Under the pieces are notes generated by a model. It ran no database searches. It was not told where the DNA came from and worked only from the letters and a program-made list of their open reading frames with translations. Shown here one piece after another: positions 5,788 to 12,656 of a DNA stretch of 14,094 nucleotides (position 1 is its first letter; each line of letters opens with the position of its first letter). The translations under genes and the position numbers were made by a program. Origin of the DNA: CALAED01 sp937891035 (GTDB taxonomy: Bacteria; Actinomycetota; Actinomycetes; Streptosporangiales; Streptosporangiaceae). Location: assembly GCA_035642125.1 (NCBI GenBank), contig DASQSZ010000088.1, positions 1-14,094 of the forward strand, in the 5' to 3' direction.

Positions 5788-7368
5788 CTACTTGCGGCGG
5801 CGGGCACCCCGGCGCATCTGGCTGGGCTTGCGCAGCGGCTCGCCGGCCTCAAGCTGAGCGGCCCGCCGCTTCGCACCGTACTCCGCGAGCCCTTCGGCCA
5901 GGGCGGAGACCGACGGTTTGTCCGCCCTGACGTGCACGCGCAAGCCGTATTCCTCGGCGGTCTTGGCCGTCTGCGGGCCGATCACCGCGATCACCGTGAC
6001 GTTGTGCGGCTTGCCGGCGATGCCGATGAGGTTCCGTACGGTCGACGACGAGGTGAATAGCACGGCGTCGAAACCGCCGCCCTTGATCGCCTCCCGGATC
6101 GGGGCGGGCGGCGGGGCGGCGCGCACCGTCCGGTAGGCGGTCACGTCGTCGCACTCCCAGCCCATCTCGGTCAGGCCGGCGATCAACGTGTCGGTGGCGA
6201 TGTCGGCGCGGGGCAGCAGCACGCGGTTGATCGGGTCGAGGTCGGCGTCGTAGGGGGGCCACACCTCGAGAAGTCCCTCGCTCGACTGCTGCCCCGCTGG
6301 CACCAGGTCGGGCGAGACGCCGAAGTCACGCAGCGCCGCCGCCGTCTGCTCGCCCACCGCCGCGATCTTGAGCCCGGCGAAGGCGCGGGCGTCGAGGCCG
6401 TATTCGGCGAGCTTGTCCCGTACCGCGCGGACCGCGTTGGTCGAGGTGAACGCGATCCACTCGTACCGCCCGGTGACGACGCCCTTGACGGCGCGTTCCA
6501 TCTGCTGCGGCGTGCGCGGCGGCTCGACGGAGATCGTCGGCACCTCCTCGGGCACCGCGCCGTACGAACGCAGCTGTTCCGACAGCGAAGCCGCCTGTTC
6601 CTTCGTCCTGGGCACCAGGACGCGCCAGCCGAACAGCGGCTTGCTCTCGAACCACGACAGCTCGTCGCGCCGGCGCACCACGTCGCCGACCACCATCACG
6701 CCGGAACCCTCCATGCCCTTCGCCGCCGAAGCGATCTTGGCGAGGGTGGCGACGGCGGTGGCCTGCTCAGTCGTCGTGCCCATCGTGGTCAGCGCCGCCG
6801 GCGTGGTGTCGGGACGGCCGGCGGCCATCAGCGCCTTGGCGATCTGGCCGGTCTGCCCGACCGCGCCCAGGATCACCAGCGTGGCGGCGCCGGCGCCGAC
6901 GTGCTCCCAGTCGGTCACCTCCGTGGCGTCGACGACCCTTACCTCGGCCGGCGCGGCGTCGGTCAGCGGGATGCCGGCGTGCATCGGCACCGCGGTCGCG
7001 GCCGAGACGCCGGGCACGATCTCGAACGGGATGCCGCTCGCCGCACAGGCCGCGGCCTCTTCGGCCGCCCCGCCGAACAGCCCGGGATCGCCGTTCACGA
7101 GCCGGACCACGAACTTGCCCGTCGCGGCGGCGTCGATCAGCGTCTTGGCCCAGTCGACCTGGCCAAGGTCGGCGGCGTTGATGACGTCGACGTCCGGGCG
7201 GCAATGGCGCAAGAACTCCGGACCGGTGAGCTCGTCCAAGACGACCGTGTCGGCCCGGGCGAGCAGTTCGGCGCCACGCAACGTGAGCAGCCGCGCGTCG
7301 CCCGGCCCGGCGCCCACGAAGGCCACGAGCCCCGGCGCCGCGGCGGCGAAGTTGTTCTTAGGGCTCAC
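5788..7368 (-). CDS. hemD: Uroporphyrinogen-III synthase with N-terminal SUMT-like (CobA) domain
   Basis: A two-domain protein of 526 aa. The N-terminal 240 residues resemble uroporphyrinogen-III C-methyltransferase (VGAGPGDARLLTLRG; NGDPGLFG; PGVSAATAVPMHAGIPLT; GTTTEQATAVATLA). The C-terminal part (about 245-500; GWRVLVPRTKEQAASLSEQL, AFTSTNAVRAVRDKL, VLFTSSSTVRNLIG) is the HemD fold that closes hydroxymethylbilane to uroporphyrinogen III. A basic tail of about 25 residues ends RRGARRRK. The methyltransferase motifs are degenerate, so this half may not methylate. I prefer the GTG at 7368 (overlap of 11 nt with hemC) because AGGAGG lies 4 nt upstream and it yields MSPKNN; an ATG at 7389 with GGGAG very close is the alternative. 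HemB follows after 26 nt. Confidence 0.94.
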   Translation of the reverse strand: MSPKNNFAAAAPGLVAFVGAGPGDARLLTLRGAELLARADTVVLDELTGPEFLRHCRPDVDVINAADLGQVDWAKTLIDAAATGKFVVRLVNGDPGLFGGAAEEAAACAASGIPFEIVPGVSAATAVPMHAGIPLTDAAPAEVRVVDATEVTDWEHVGAGAATLVILGAVGQTGQIAKALMAAGRPDTTPAALTTMGTTTEQATAVATLAKIASAAKGMEGSGVMVVGDVVRRRDELSWFESKPLFGWRVLVPRTKEQAASLSEQLRSYGAVPEEVPTISVEPPRTPQQMERAVKGVVTGRYEWIAFTSTNAVRAVRDKLAEYGLDARAFAGLKIAAVGEQTAAALRDFGVSPDLVPAGQQSSEGLLEVWPPYDADLDPINRVLLPRADIATDTLIAGLTEMGWECDDVTAYRTVRAAPPPAPIREAIKGGGFDAVLFTSSSTVRNLIGIAGKPHNVTVIAVIGPQTAKTAEEYGLRVHVRADKPSVSALAEGLAEYGAKRRAAQLEAGEPLRKPSQMRRGARRRK

Positions 7369-8350
7369 GGCGCCTCCTGCCTGGGTCATGCTCTCCCATC
7401 AACTGGCCTGCGCCGTCGGCGAGCATCCTGGCCGCGAGATCGCGGCCCAGGTCCGCCGCTCGCTCCGGAACGCCGATCGCGGACAACCGAAGTTGGCGGG
7501 CGCCATCGGCCGCGACGACGGCGGCGGTCAGGCGCAGCTCAGCCGACCGGCCGGCGGATCCGCCGGCGGACCGTTCGGCCGCGTACTCGGCGGCGTAGGC
7601 GCCCACCGGGGCCGAGCAACCCGCCTCGAGCTCGACCAGCACCGCGCGCTCCGCGGTCACGGCGGCCCGGGTCGACGGGTCGTCGAGCGTGCCGAGCAGC
7701 TCGACGAGGTCGGTGCGGTCGGCCCGGCACTCGACCGCGAGCGCGCCCTGGCCGGGCGCCGGCAGCATGGTGTTCGGGTCGAGCACCTCGGCGACGGCGT
7801 CCAGGCGGCCGATGCGGACCAGTCCGGCGTAAGCGAGGACCACCGCGGCGAACTCTCCGTCGGTCACCTTGCGCAGCCGGGTGTCGGCGTTGCCGCGGAT
7901 CGGGACGACGTCCAGGTCGGGCCGGACGGCGCGCAACTGCGCCACCCGCCGCGGCGATCCGGTGCCGACCCGCGCGCCGTGGGGCAGGTCGGCCAGCTTG
8001 GCCGTCCCGCACAGCGCGTCCCGCGGATCGTCGCGCGCCGGCACCGCCGCCAGCACGATTCCCGCCGGCGGGGCGGTCGGCAGGTCCTTCAGCGAGTGCA
8101 CGGCGAAGTCGATCTCGCCGGCGAGCAACCGCTCCCTGAGCCCGTTCACGAAGACTCCGGTGCCGCCGATCTGGGCGAGGTCGGCCTTGGACACGTCACC
8201 TTCGGTGGTTACCCCGACAAGCTCCACGGCATACCCCGTACGCTGCGAAAACGCGTCGGCGACGCGCTGCGACTGGGCGGTCGCCATGAGGCTTTTCCGG
8301 GTGCCAAGGCGCACTGTCGTCCCCCTTATCTTCGCGGTCATGGCGGTCAT
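7358..8350 (-). CDS. hemC: Porphobilinogen deaminase (hydroxymethylbilane synthase)
   Basis: This enzyme polymerises four porphobilinogens into hydroxymethylbilane. Family motifs appear in order: RLGTRKSLMATAQ (14-26), GVFVNGLRERLLAGEIDFAVHSLKDLPT with the catalytic Asp at 81, VGTGSPRR (128-135), RGNADTRLRK (152-161), LPAPGQGALAVECR (196-209) and LEAGCSAPVGAYA, where C245 holds the dipyrromethane cofactor. Length (330 aa) is slightly above the usual 310 because of a Ser/Ala/Gly-rich insert (about 255-270) in the C-terminal domain and a charged tail. The ATG at 8350 overlaps the hemA stop in an ATGA; a second ATG at 8341 gives MTAKIRG and is possible. SD signals are weak at both, consistent with coupled translation. 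Confidence 0.96.
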   Translation of the reverse strand: MTAMTAKIRGTTVRLGTRKSLMATAQSQRVADAFSQRTGYAVELVGVTTEGDVSKADLAQIGGTGVFVNGLRERLLAGEIDFAVHSLKDLPTAPPAGIVLAAVPARDDPRDALCGTAKLADLPHGARVGTGSPRRVAQLRAVRPDLDVVPIRGNADTRLRKVTDGEFAAVVLAYAGLVRIGRLDAVAEVLDPNTMLPAPGQGALAVECRADRTDLVELLGTLDDPSTRAAVTAERAVLVELEAGCSAPVGAYAAEYAAERSAGGSAGRSAELRLTAAVVAADGARQLRLSAIGVPERAADLGRDLAARMLADGAGQLMGEHDPGRRRREP

Positions 8351-9756
8351 CTCTGCGCGCCTTCGCCGCTGCTCGGCCCGGTTTCGTCGATATCGGCCCG
8401 GGTGACCGCTTCTGGGGCGTTCGGGTCGAGATCGAACAGCTCCCGCAACGCGGCTGCGTACGTGTCGCCCCCCGGGCCGGCCGCGAGCTCTTTGACCCGT
8501 ACGGTCGGCGCGTGCAGCAGCTTGTCCACGACCCGCCGTACGGCTTGTTCGATCTCTCCGCGTTCTTTGGCGGCCAGGTCGGGCAGCCGCCCGCCGAGCC
8601 TGGTCAGCTCGGCATCGACGACCTCAGCGGCCTTGCTGCGCAACGCGATGACGGTGGGGGTCACCGCGGCGGCCCTGGCCGCGCTGAGGAAGGCGGCGAC
8701 CTCCTCGGCGACGATGCGGCGCACCGCCTCGACCGCCTTGGGCCCGATCGCGTGGGTCGCGTCCTGCGCCGTACGAAGGTCGTCGAGGCCGGTGAGCGCG
8801 ACCCCCGGGAGGGTGCCGATCGACCGGTCGATGTCGTGCGGCAGGGCCAGGTCGAGGAAGAACATCCTGCGGGGGGCTCCGGCCTCCGCGTCTCCCCCGG
8901 CAGACGACGGGCTTCGCGCGTGACCGGCGGCTCCGCCGCCGTCTGGGCCCGCCACGGCCGGGGCGACCATGTCGGCCGTGAGGACCAGGCCGTGCGCCCC
9001 GACGCACGACACGACGATGTCGACCCCGGCGAGCGCCGCGCCGATGTCGGCGAGCCCGATGGCCCGCGCCGGCACCGCCGCGCCGCCCGCCAGCCGGACG
9101 GCTCGGGACAGGGTCCGGTTGGCGACGATGATCTCGCCGACGCCCTCGCGGGACAGGGTCGCCACGGTCAGCGCGCTCATCGAGCCGGCCCCGACGACCA
9201 GCGCCCGCCGGCCGGGCAGAGAGCCCAGGTGATCGGCGGCGCCGGCCAGGCCGACGCTCACGAGGGAGGCGCCCACCTGGTCGATGCCCGTCTCGGTGTG
9301 CGCCCGCTTGCCGACCCGCAGGGCCTGCTGCATGACCTCGTGCAGGGCGCGCCCGACGGTGCCGCGCCGCTGGGCGAGCTTGAGCGCCTCCCGCACTTGC
9401 CCGAGGATCTGGCCTTCGCCGACCACCATCGACTCCAGGCCACAGGCCACGGAGAAGGCGTGCTGGATGGCGCGGTCCTCGTAATGCACGTACAGGTAGT
9501 TGTGCAGCTCGTCGAGCGGCACACCCGAGTGGCGGGACAACAGTTCGGTGATCGCCGAGACGCCGGGGTGGAACTTCTCAACCGCGGCGTAGATCTCCAC
9601 CCGGTTGCAGGTCGACACGACCGCGGACTCGGCCACGTGCGCGGACTCGTGCACGTCGTGGAGAAGCTTGACCAGATCGTCGCCGGCGACCGCGACGCGC
9701 TCGAGCACCGCGACCGGAGCGCTCCGATGACTGAGCCCGACGACCAAGATGCTCAT
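8347..9756 (-). CDS. hemA: Glutamyl-tRNA reductase
   Basis: This enzyme reduces Glu-tRNA to glutamate-1-semialdehyde with NADPH, the first committed and usually rate-setting step of C5-pathway tetrapyrrole synthesis. The 469-aa protein starts MSILVVGLSHRSAPV. The catalytic Cys is C50 in STCNRVEIYA. GLESMVVGEGQILGQV (107-122) and the NADPH site LVVGAGSMSALT (187-198) follow, then the C-terminal dimerisation helices. Between TADMVAPAV and RRMFFLDLALPHDID there is a Gly/Ala/Ser-rich insert (about 269-297). The ATG at 9756 matches the family start; longer frames upstream overlap rex and are ignored. It lies 133 bp after rex and overlaps hemC by 4 nt. A distant hemL or another aminotransferase must supply the next step, because none lies here. 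Confidence 0.97.
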   Translation of the reverse strand: MSILVVGLSHRSAPVAVLERVAVAGDDLVKLLHDVHESAHVAESAVVSTCNRVEIYAAVEKFHPGVSAITELLSRHSGVPLDELHNYLYVHYEDRAIQHAFSVACGLESMVVGEGQILGQVREALKLAQRRGTVGRALHEVMQQALRVGKRAHTETGIDQVGASLVSVGLAGAADHLGSLPGRRALVVGAGSMSALTVATLSREGVGEIIVANRTLSRAVRLAGGAAVPARAIGLADIGAALAGVDIVVSCVGAHGLVLTADMVAPAVAGPDGGGAAGHARSPSSAGGDAEAGAPRRMFFLDLALPHDIDRSIGTLPGVALTGLDDLRTAQDATHAIGPKAVEAVRRIVAEEVAAFLSAARAAAVTPTVIALRSKAAEVVDAELTRLGGRLPDLAAKERGEIEQAVRRVVDKLLHAPTVRVKELAAGPGGDTYAAALRELFDLDPNAPEAVTRADIDETGPSSGEGAQR

Positions 9757-9828
9757 GCCGCGTCTCTTTCCCAGCGAAGCGGGCGAACCGCGCCGCCCTG
9801 GCGGCGGCCGGGCAGGTGGTGGAGGCGA

Positions 9829-9845
9829 GGGCGGACGGACCGCCC
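9829..9845. other. Small hairpin in the rex-hemA gap
   Basis: GGGCGG and CCGCCC form a 6-bp stem around a 5-nt loop in the 133-bp gap between rex and hemA. It could moderate read-through or stabilise the mRNA end. The rest of this gap shows no promoter that I can support. Confidence 0.25.
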
Positions 9846-9889
9846 AGCCCGTGGTGTCGACGGTGCCGATGGTGCCGGCGTCGGATGGC

Positions 9890-10645
9890 TCATGCGTCGA
9901 CCGCCTCGACGTAGGGCGCGGACTCGGGTGACTCGTCCGCCCGCAGGGCTCCGTAGTCTCCCACCAGCCGGTCGCCCATCGGGCCGCCCGCCTTGCGCTG
10001 CTCGTGGAACGCCAGGATCTGCAGCTCGATGGACAGATCGACCTTGCGCACCTCGACGGTGTCGGGCACCGACAACACGACGGGCGCGAAGTTGAGAATG
10101 CTGGTGACGCCCGCCTCGACCAGGCGATCGCAGACGGCCTGCGCCGCACCGGCCGGAGTCGCGATCACGGCTATCGACACCTCGCGATCCTTGACCACGG
10201 TCTCGAGCTTGTCGATGTGCTCGACGGTCAGCCCCGAGATCCGCCGGCCGACGACCTTGGCGTCGGCGTCGAGAAGTGCGGCCACCCGGAAGCCGCGCGA
10301 GGCGAATCCACCATACCCGGACAACGCGCGCCCCAGGTTACCGACGCCGATGATCGCGACCACCCAGTCCTGGGTGAGCCCAAGCTCGCGGGAGATCTGG
10401 TAGACGAGGTACTCGACCTGGTAGCCGACCCCGCGGGTGCCATAGGAACCCAGGTGTGAGAGGTCCTTGCGGAGCTTGGCGGAGTTGACGCCGGCCGCGG
10501 CGGCGAGCTCCTCCGACGAGACCGTGGCCACCCCCAGCTCTTGGAGGTTGTGCAAGGCCCGGAGATATACCGGCAACCGCGCCACGGTGGCCTCCGGAAT
10601 GCCACGATCGGCGCGATCTCGGGTACGAACCTGTCGACGTGTCAC
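9890..10645 (-). CDS. rex: Redox-sensing transcriptional repressor Rex
   Basis: Rex is a homodimeric repressor that releases DNA when NADH rises. The N-terminal winged helix spans about 15-85 (IPEATVARLPVYLRAL; SSEELAAAAGVNSAKLRKDL; SYGTRGVGYQVEYL). The Rossmann domain carries IIGVGNLGRALSGYGGF (G100, G102, G105) and LLDADAKVVG; ATPAGAAQAVCDRLVEAGV and the swapped C-terminal helix VDLSIELQILAFHEQ follow. At 251 aa it is close to the Streptomyces protein. The GTG at 10645 is chosen because IPEATVARLP is conserved in the family. A later GTG with GGAGG upstream would remove part of this segment and is less likely. It heads the hem operon, with a Rex operator over its own promoter, so feedback control by NADH/NAD+ is expected. 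Confidence 0.97.
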   Translation of the reverse strand: MTRRQVRTRDRADRGIPEATVARLPVYLRALHNLQELGVATVSSEELAAAAGVNSAKLRKDLSHLGSYGTRGVGYQVEYLVYQISRELGLTQDWVVAIIGVGNLGRALSGYGGFASRGFRVAALLDADAKVVGRRISGLTVEHIDKLETVVKDREVSIAVIATPAGAAQAVCDRLVEAGVTSILNFAPVVLSVPDTVEVRKVDLSIELQILAFHEQRKAGGPMGDRLVGDYGALRADESPESAPYVEAVDA

Positions 10646-10719
10646 AACCTGCTCTTCGGGGGCTCGACGCGCGACCGGGACCTCGAAAGCCCGACGGACC
10701 GGCCGCTCAGGACTCTCTC

Positions 10720-10748
10720 AGATTAAGCCTTTGTGAACACACGCACAA
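10720..10748 (-). promoter_or_regulatory. Predicted promoter of the rex-hem operon
   Basis: On the minus strand the -35 TTGTGC (10743-10748) and the -10 TAATCT (10720-10725, TANNNT type) are separated by 17 bp. The Rex operator covers the -35 and most of the spacer, so bound Rex would exclude RNA polymerase. The start point would fall near 10713, giving a leader of about 67 nt. Confidence 0.6.
10731..10748. promoter_or_regulatory. Rex operator (ROP) candidate
   Basis: TTGTGAACACACGCACAA matches the Rex consensus TTGTGAA-N4-TTCACAA at 12 of 14 specified positions (left half perfect, right half CGCACAA). It lies 86 bp upstream of the rex start and overlaps the predicted promoter. In Streptomyces coelicolor Rex controls the rex-hemACD operon through such sites, so autoregulation is the natural reading. 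Confidence 0.85.
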
Positions 10749-10852
10749 AGTCAGCGAGGTGCCCGTGGTCGCTCAAGGTCTCGATCAACGACATTACACG
10801 GCGGACCCGGCACTCCCCGCCAGGGGTGAACTTGCGGAATCTCGCCTTAAAT

Positions 10853-11104
10853 TCAAGAGTCGAGCCGGTCGAGCAGAGCGCTTCTGAGGCGGGTCTCGTC
10901 GACGCGCCAAAAGTCATGCTGGACGCCGTCGATGAGCGTCACCGGGATCTGCTCCCAGTAGCGTTCGGTGTCGGCGGCCGACCGGGTGATGTCGCGCTCC
11001 TCCCACCGCACACCCAGCTCGGCGGCGACCTTGGCGATCACGTCGCGCGCCTCGTCGCACAGATGGCACCCTGGCTTGCCGAGTAGCGTGATCACGGGCC
11101 CCAT
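10853..11104 (-). CDS. Glutaredoxin-like protein (thioredoxin fold, CxxC)
   Basis: An 83-aa cytoplasmic protein with a minimal thioredoxin fold. The redox motif is GKPGCHLCDEAR (C13 and C16), and the cis-proline is in QIPVTLIDG (P54). This pattern fits the glutaredoxin/DUF836 group commonly found near rex in actinobacteria. It would exchange thiol-disulfide with an unknown partner, possibly using mycothiol; that is inference. The ATG at 11104 overlaps the membrane-ABM gene by 13 nt. A GTG at 11095 would give a four-base GTGA overlap and remove only three residues, so either start implies coupled translation. The rex promoter region lies downstream, in the 207-bp gap; rex has its own promoter but read-through from here is possible. 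Confidence 0.88.
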   Translation of the reverse strand: MGPVITLLGKPGCHLCDEARDVIAKVAAELGVRWEERDITRSAADTERYWEQIPVTLIDGVQHDFWRVDETRLRSALLDRLDS

Positions 11105-12456
11105 GGCCGCCCCGTCTGCAGCTCCGGGCCGGTGGGCGGGGTGGGCGGGGTCGCCGGGATGACCTTGGCCGTATCCAGCCTGAGCTCGATGACGTTCGTG
11201 GCGATCACGTGCGGCCTGCTGCCGGCCAGGAACTGGCGTACGTATGGGCGGCGCTGGTGGTCCTCGAACGCCATCTGGTCGCGGAACAGCTGGTAGAAGA
11301 TGCGCTGGGTGGGGGCGCCCACCACCTCGTGGCAGGCGTAGATGAGGGTGCCCGGCTCGCCCTGCCGCGCGGCGCGTACGGCCTCGCGGCTCAGCTGGTC
11401 GAAGGCGCTTTCGCGGCCGTCGAGCAGCGTGTAGACGGTGATCTGCCCGTACGCGCCCGCGGGGATCTCGGCGCCGACGGGTGGGAGCGGCGGGAGCGGC
11501 TCGCCGTACGGCTGCGCCCGGCCTGCCGCCGACGCCGGCTGTCCGGGGGGCATGGGCGCCACCTGCGCCGGCGGCGAACCGGAAGGAAAGGGCGGAACGG
11601 GCGGAACGTGCGAAGTGGGGGCCCCAAGCGGGGATTCGGCCATGTGCCCGGCCACCGGCTCGCCGGGCCCGCGGCGGTGCCGTGGCCTGGCCTCCTCGCC
11701 GCCGTAGTCGCCACGGTCATCGCGGGGTGGCGTGTCGTAGACCGCGTCGTACCTGGCGCCGTAGTCGCCCTCGTAGTCGCCCTGGTAGTCCTCCGGGTGA
11801 ACCGGAATCGTCCTGCTCGCCCCGAACCAGATGAGCGCCGCCGCCGCTCCCATCGCGAACACGCCCGCCGCCCCTGGCAGGTAGCCGCGGGTGCCGCTGA
11901 CGATCAGGACGCCGGCGAGTGCGACGAGGGCGACCGGCAGCAGGACGTTGGGCGCGGCCGGTCCGATGTCGCGGGCGTGCAGCGCGGTGACGGCGGCGCA
12001 GATGACCAAGGTGGTGACGGCGATCAGATGGGCACCGGCGATCATCGCTTGCGGCAGCCATTCGTAGTGCTGATCGGGCTTGGGAAGGGTGCTGGTGAAG
12101 TCCCCCCGCAGCGGGTCCAACGCCAAGATCACGACCGCGACGATCGTGTAGGACACCACGACGAGTCGGGCCGCGAACTTGACGGGGAACGGCTGGGTCA
12201 CCAGCTCGACCACCCCCATCGCCAGCCACAACGGGGCGATGAGGGCGCCGCCGATCTCCGCCGTACGGAACAGCGGCTCGCCGAAGCCCACCAGCAGACC
12301 GACGGCGGTGGCGCCGAGCGCGGCGCACAGCCCGAACTGGGTCAGCGCCCAGGCGAACAGATGCGGCCGGCGCAGGCTCGAGGCGCGCGACAACAGCACC
12401 CCGGTGCCCACCAGGGCGACGAGGGTGGCGATGAGAGCAACGCCGACTTGGACCAT
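11092..12456 (-). CDS. Seven-helix membrane protein with C-terminal ABM-type (dimeric alpha/beta barrel) domain
   Basis: A 454-aa fusion of unknown function. Residues 1-212 contain about seven hydrophobic helices (near 2-22, 36-58, 68-87, 96-113, 136-160, 170-187, 193-212). A long flexible region (216-335) begins with acidic DYxGDY repeats and continues rich in Pro, Gly and Ala. Residues 337-428 (GQITVYTLLDGRESAFDQL, GTLIYACHEVVGAPTQRIFYQLFRDQMAFEDH, PYVRQFL) look like an antibiotic-biosynthesis-monooxygenase-type ferredoxin-like domain. Such domains usually dimerise and may bind small molecules or act as cofactor-free oxygenases; the catalytic status here is unknown. The last part is again Pro-rich. 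The start at 12456 is the only good ATG but has a weak SD. The glutaredoxin-like gene overlaps its end, suggesting one operon. Confidence 0.8.
   Translation of the reverse strand: MVQVGVALIATLVALVGTGVLLSRASSLRRPHLFAWALTQFGLCAALGATAVGLLVGFGEPLFRTAEIGGALIAPLWLAMGVVELVTQPFPVKFAARLVVVSYTIVAVVILALDPLRGDFTSTLPKPDQHYEWLPQAMIAGAHLIAVTTLVICAAVTALHARDIGPAAPNVLLPVALVALAGVLIVSGTRGYLPGAAGVFAMGAAAALIWFGASRTIPVHPEDYQGDYEGDYGARYDAVYDTPPRDDRGDYGGEEARPRHRRGPGEPVAGHMAESPLGAPTSHVPPVPPFPSGSPPAQVAPMPPGQPASAAGRAQPYGEPLPPLPPVGAEIPAGAYGQITVYTLLDGRESAFDQLSREAVRAARQGEPGTLIYACHEVVGAPTQRIFYQLFRDQMAFEDHQRRPYVRQFLAGSRPHVIATNVIELRLDTAKVIPATPPTPPTGPELQTGRPWGP
11761..11790. repeat. 12-bp tandem repeat coding for DYxG units
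   Basis: About two and a half copies of GTAGTCGCCCTC on the plus strand encode, on the minus strand, the DYQGDYEGDYG part of the membrane-ABM linker. In-frame 12-bp units can change in number by slippage without breaking the frame. Confidence 0.6.
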
Positions 12457-12499
12457 CGCGCCCCATGGTGCCTGATAGTCGCCGAGTTCGCGTAACCCC

Positions 12500-12517
12500 C
12501 CACGGAAGGGGCCGTGG
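12500..12517. other. Hairpin CCACGG-N6-CCGTGG upstream of the membrane-ABM gene
   Basis: A perfect 6-bp stem around AAGGGG, 44 bp upstream of the membrane-ABM start. It would fall in the 5' leader of that gene if transcription begins further upstream. Role unknown. Confidence 0.3.
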
Positions 12518-12564
12518 ATCCCGGCGGCCGAAGCGGACGATCGGCACGCTTCGCGGACAACATC

Positions 12565-12591
12565 GCGGCTACTTTACTAGCCGGTAGCCGC
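12565..12591. promoter_or_regulatory. 8-bp inverted repeat in the divergent intergenic region
   Basis: GCGGCTAC (12565-12572) and GTAGCCGC (12584-12591) are perfect arms around the 11-nt centre TTTACTAGCCG. It lies in the 200-bp gap between the divergent membrane-ABM and HAD genes. The minus-strand TAAAGT inside it has TANNNT form and could be a -10 box for the membrane-ABM gene. A regulator operator shared by both genes is a reasonable guess. Confidence 0.45.
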
Positions 12592-12644
12592 CCCGCGCCG
12601 GTTCCGAGGCGACGCCCTTGCACAGGTTTTCCCGGCGGACACCT

Positions 12645-12650
12645 TAGGCT
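12645..12650 (+). promoter_or_regulatory. -10 box TAGGCT for a leaderless HAD transcript
   Basis: TAGGCT fits the actinobacterial TANNNT -10 pattern and ends 6 nt before the A of the HAD start codon. Transcription would therefore begin at or beside the ATG, and no SD is present. A -35 is not clear; TTGCAC (12618-12623) is 21 bp away, too far for a normal spacer. Confidence 0.5.
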
Positions 12651-12656
12651 CGCACC

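Noticed and set aside
6368..8923. An 851-codon open frame on the plus strand opposite hemD, hemC and hemA
   Set aside because: It is antisense to three conserved heme genes, has Ser/Ala/Arg-rich composition typical of high-GC shadow frames, and shows no domain.
8512..10095. A 527-codon plus-strand frame opposite hemA and rex
   Set aside because: Shadow frame rich in Gly, Asp, His and Arg, with no recognisable motif, opposite two well-conserved genes.
9757..10149. N-terminal extension of hemA into rex
   Set aside because: HemA proteins begin at MSILVVGLSHRSAP; the extension overlaps rex and has low-complexity sequence.
10631..10648. Second Rex half-site (TTGTGA) at the rex start codon
   Set aside because: Only one half matches; the other half has no similarity to TTCACAA.
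10813..10828. CCCC-GCCA-GGGG hairpin after the glutaredoxin gene as a terminator
   Set aside because: Only four consecutive pairs and no T tract; expected by chance at this GC content.
10723..10917. A 64-codon minus-strand frame, with an internal ATG giving MSLIETLSDHGHLADFVRVF, ending at the Rex operator
   Set aside because: No SD, overlaps the glutaredoxin gene end, and its last codons lie in the operator and -35 region; a leader peptide cannot be supported because it lies upstream of the predicted transcription start.
11092..11450. ABM domain as an IsdG/MhuD-type heme-degrading oxygenase, given the heme operon nearby
   Set aside because: The Trp of the Asn-Trp-His set is not seen at the expected place (Phe and His appear in FRDQMAFEDH), so heme degradation cannot be claimed.
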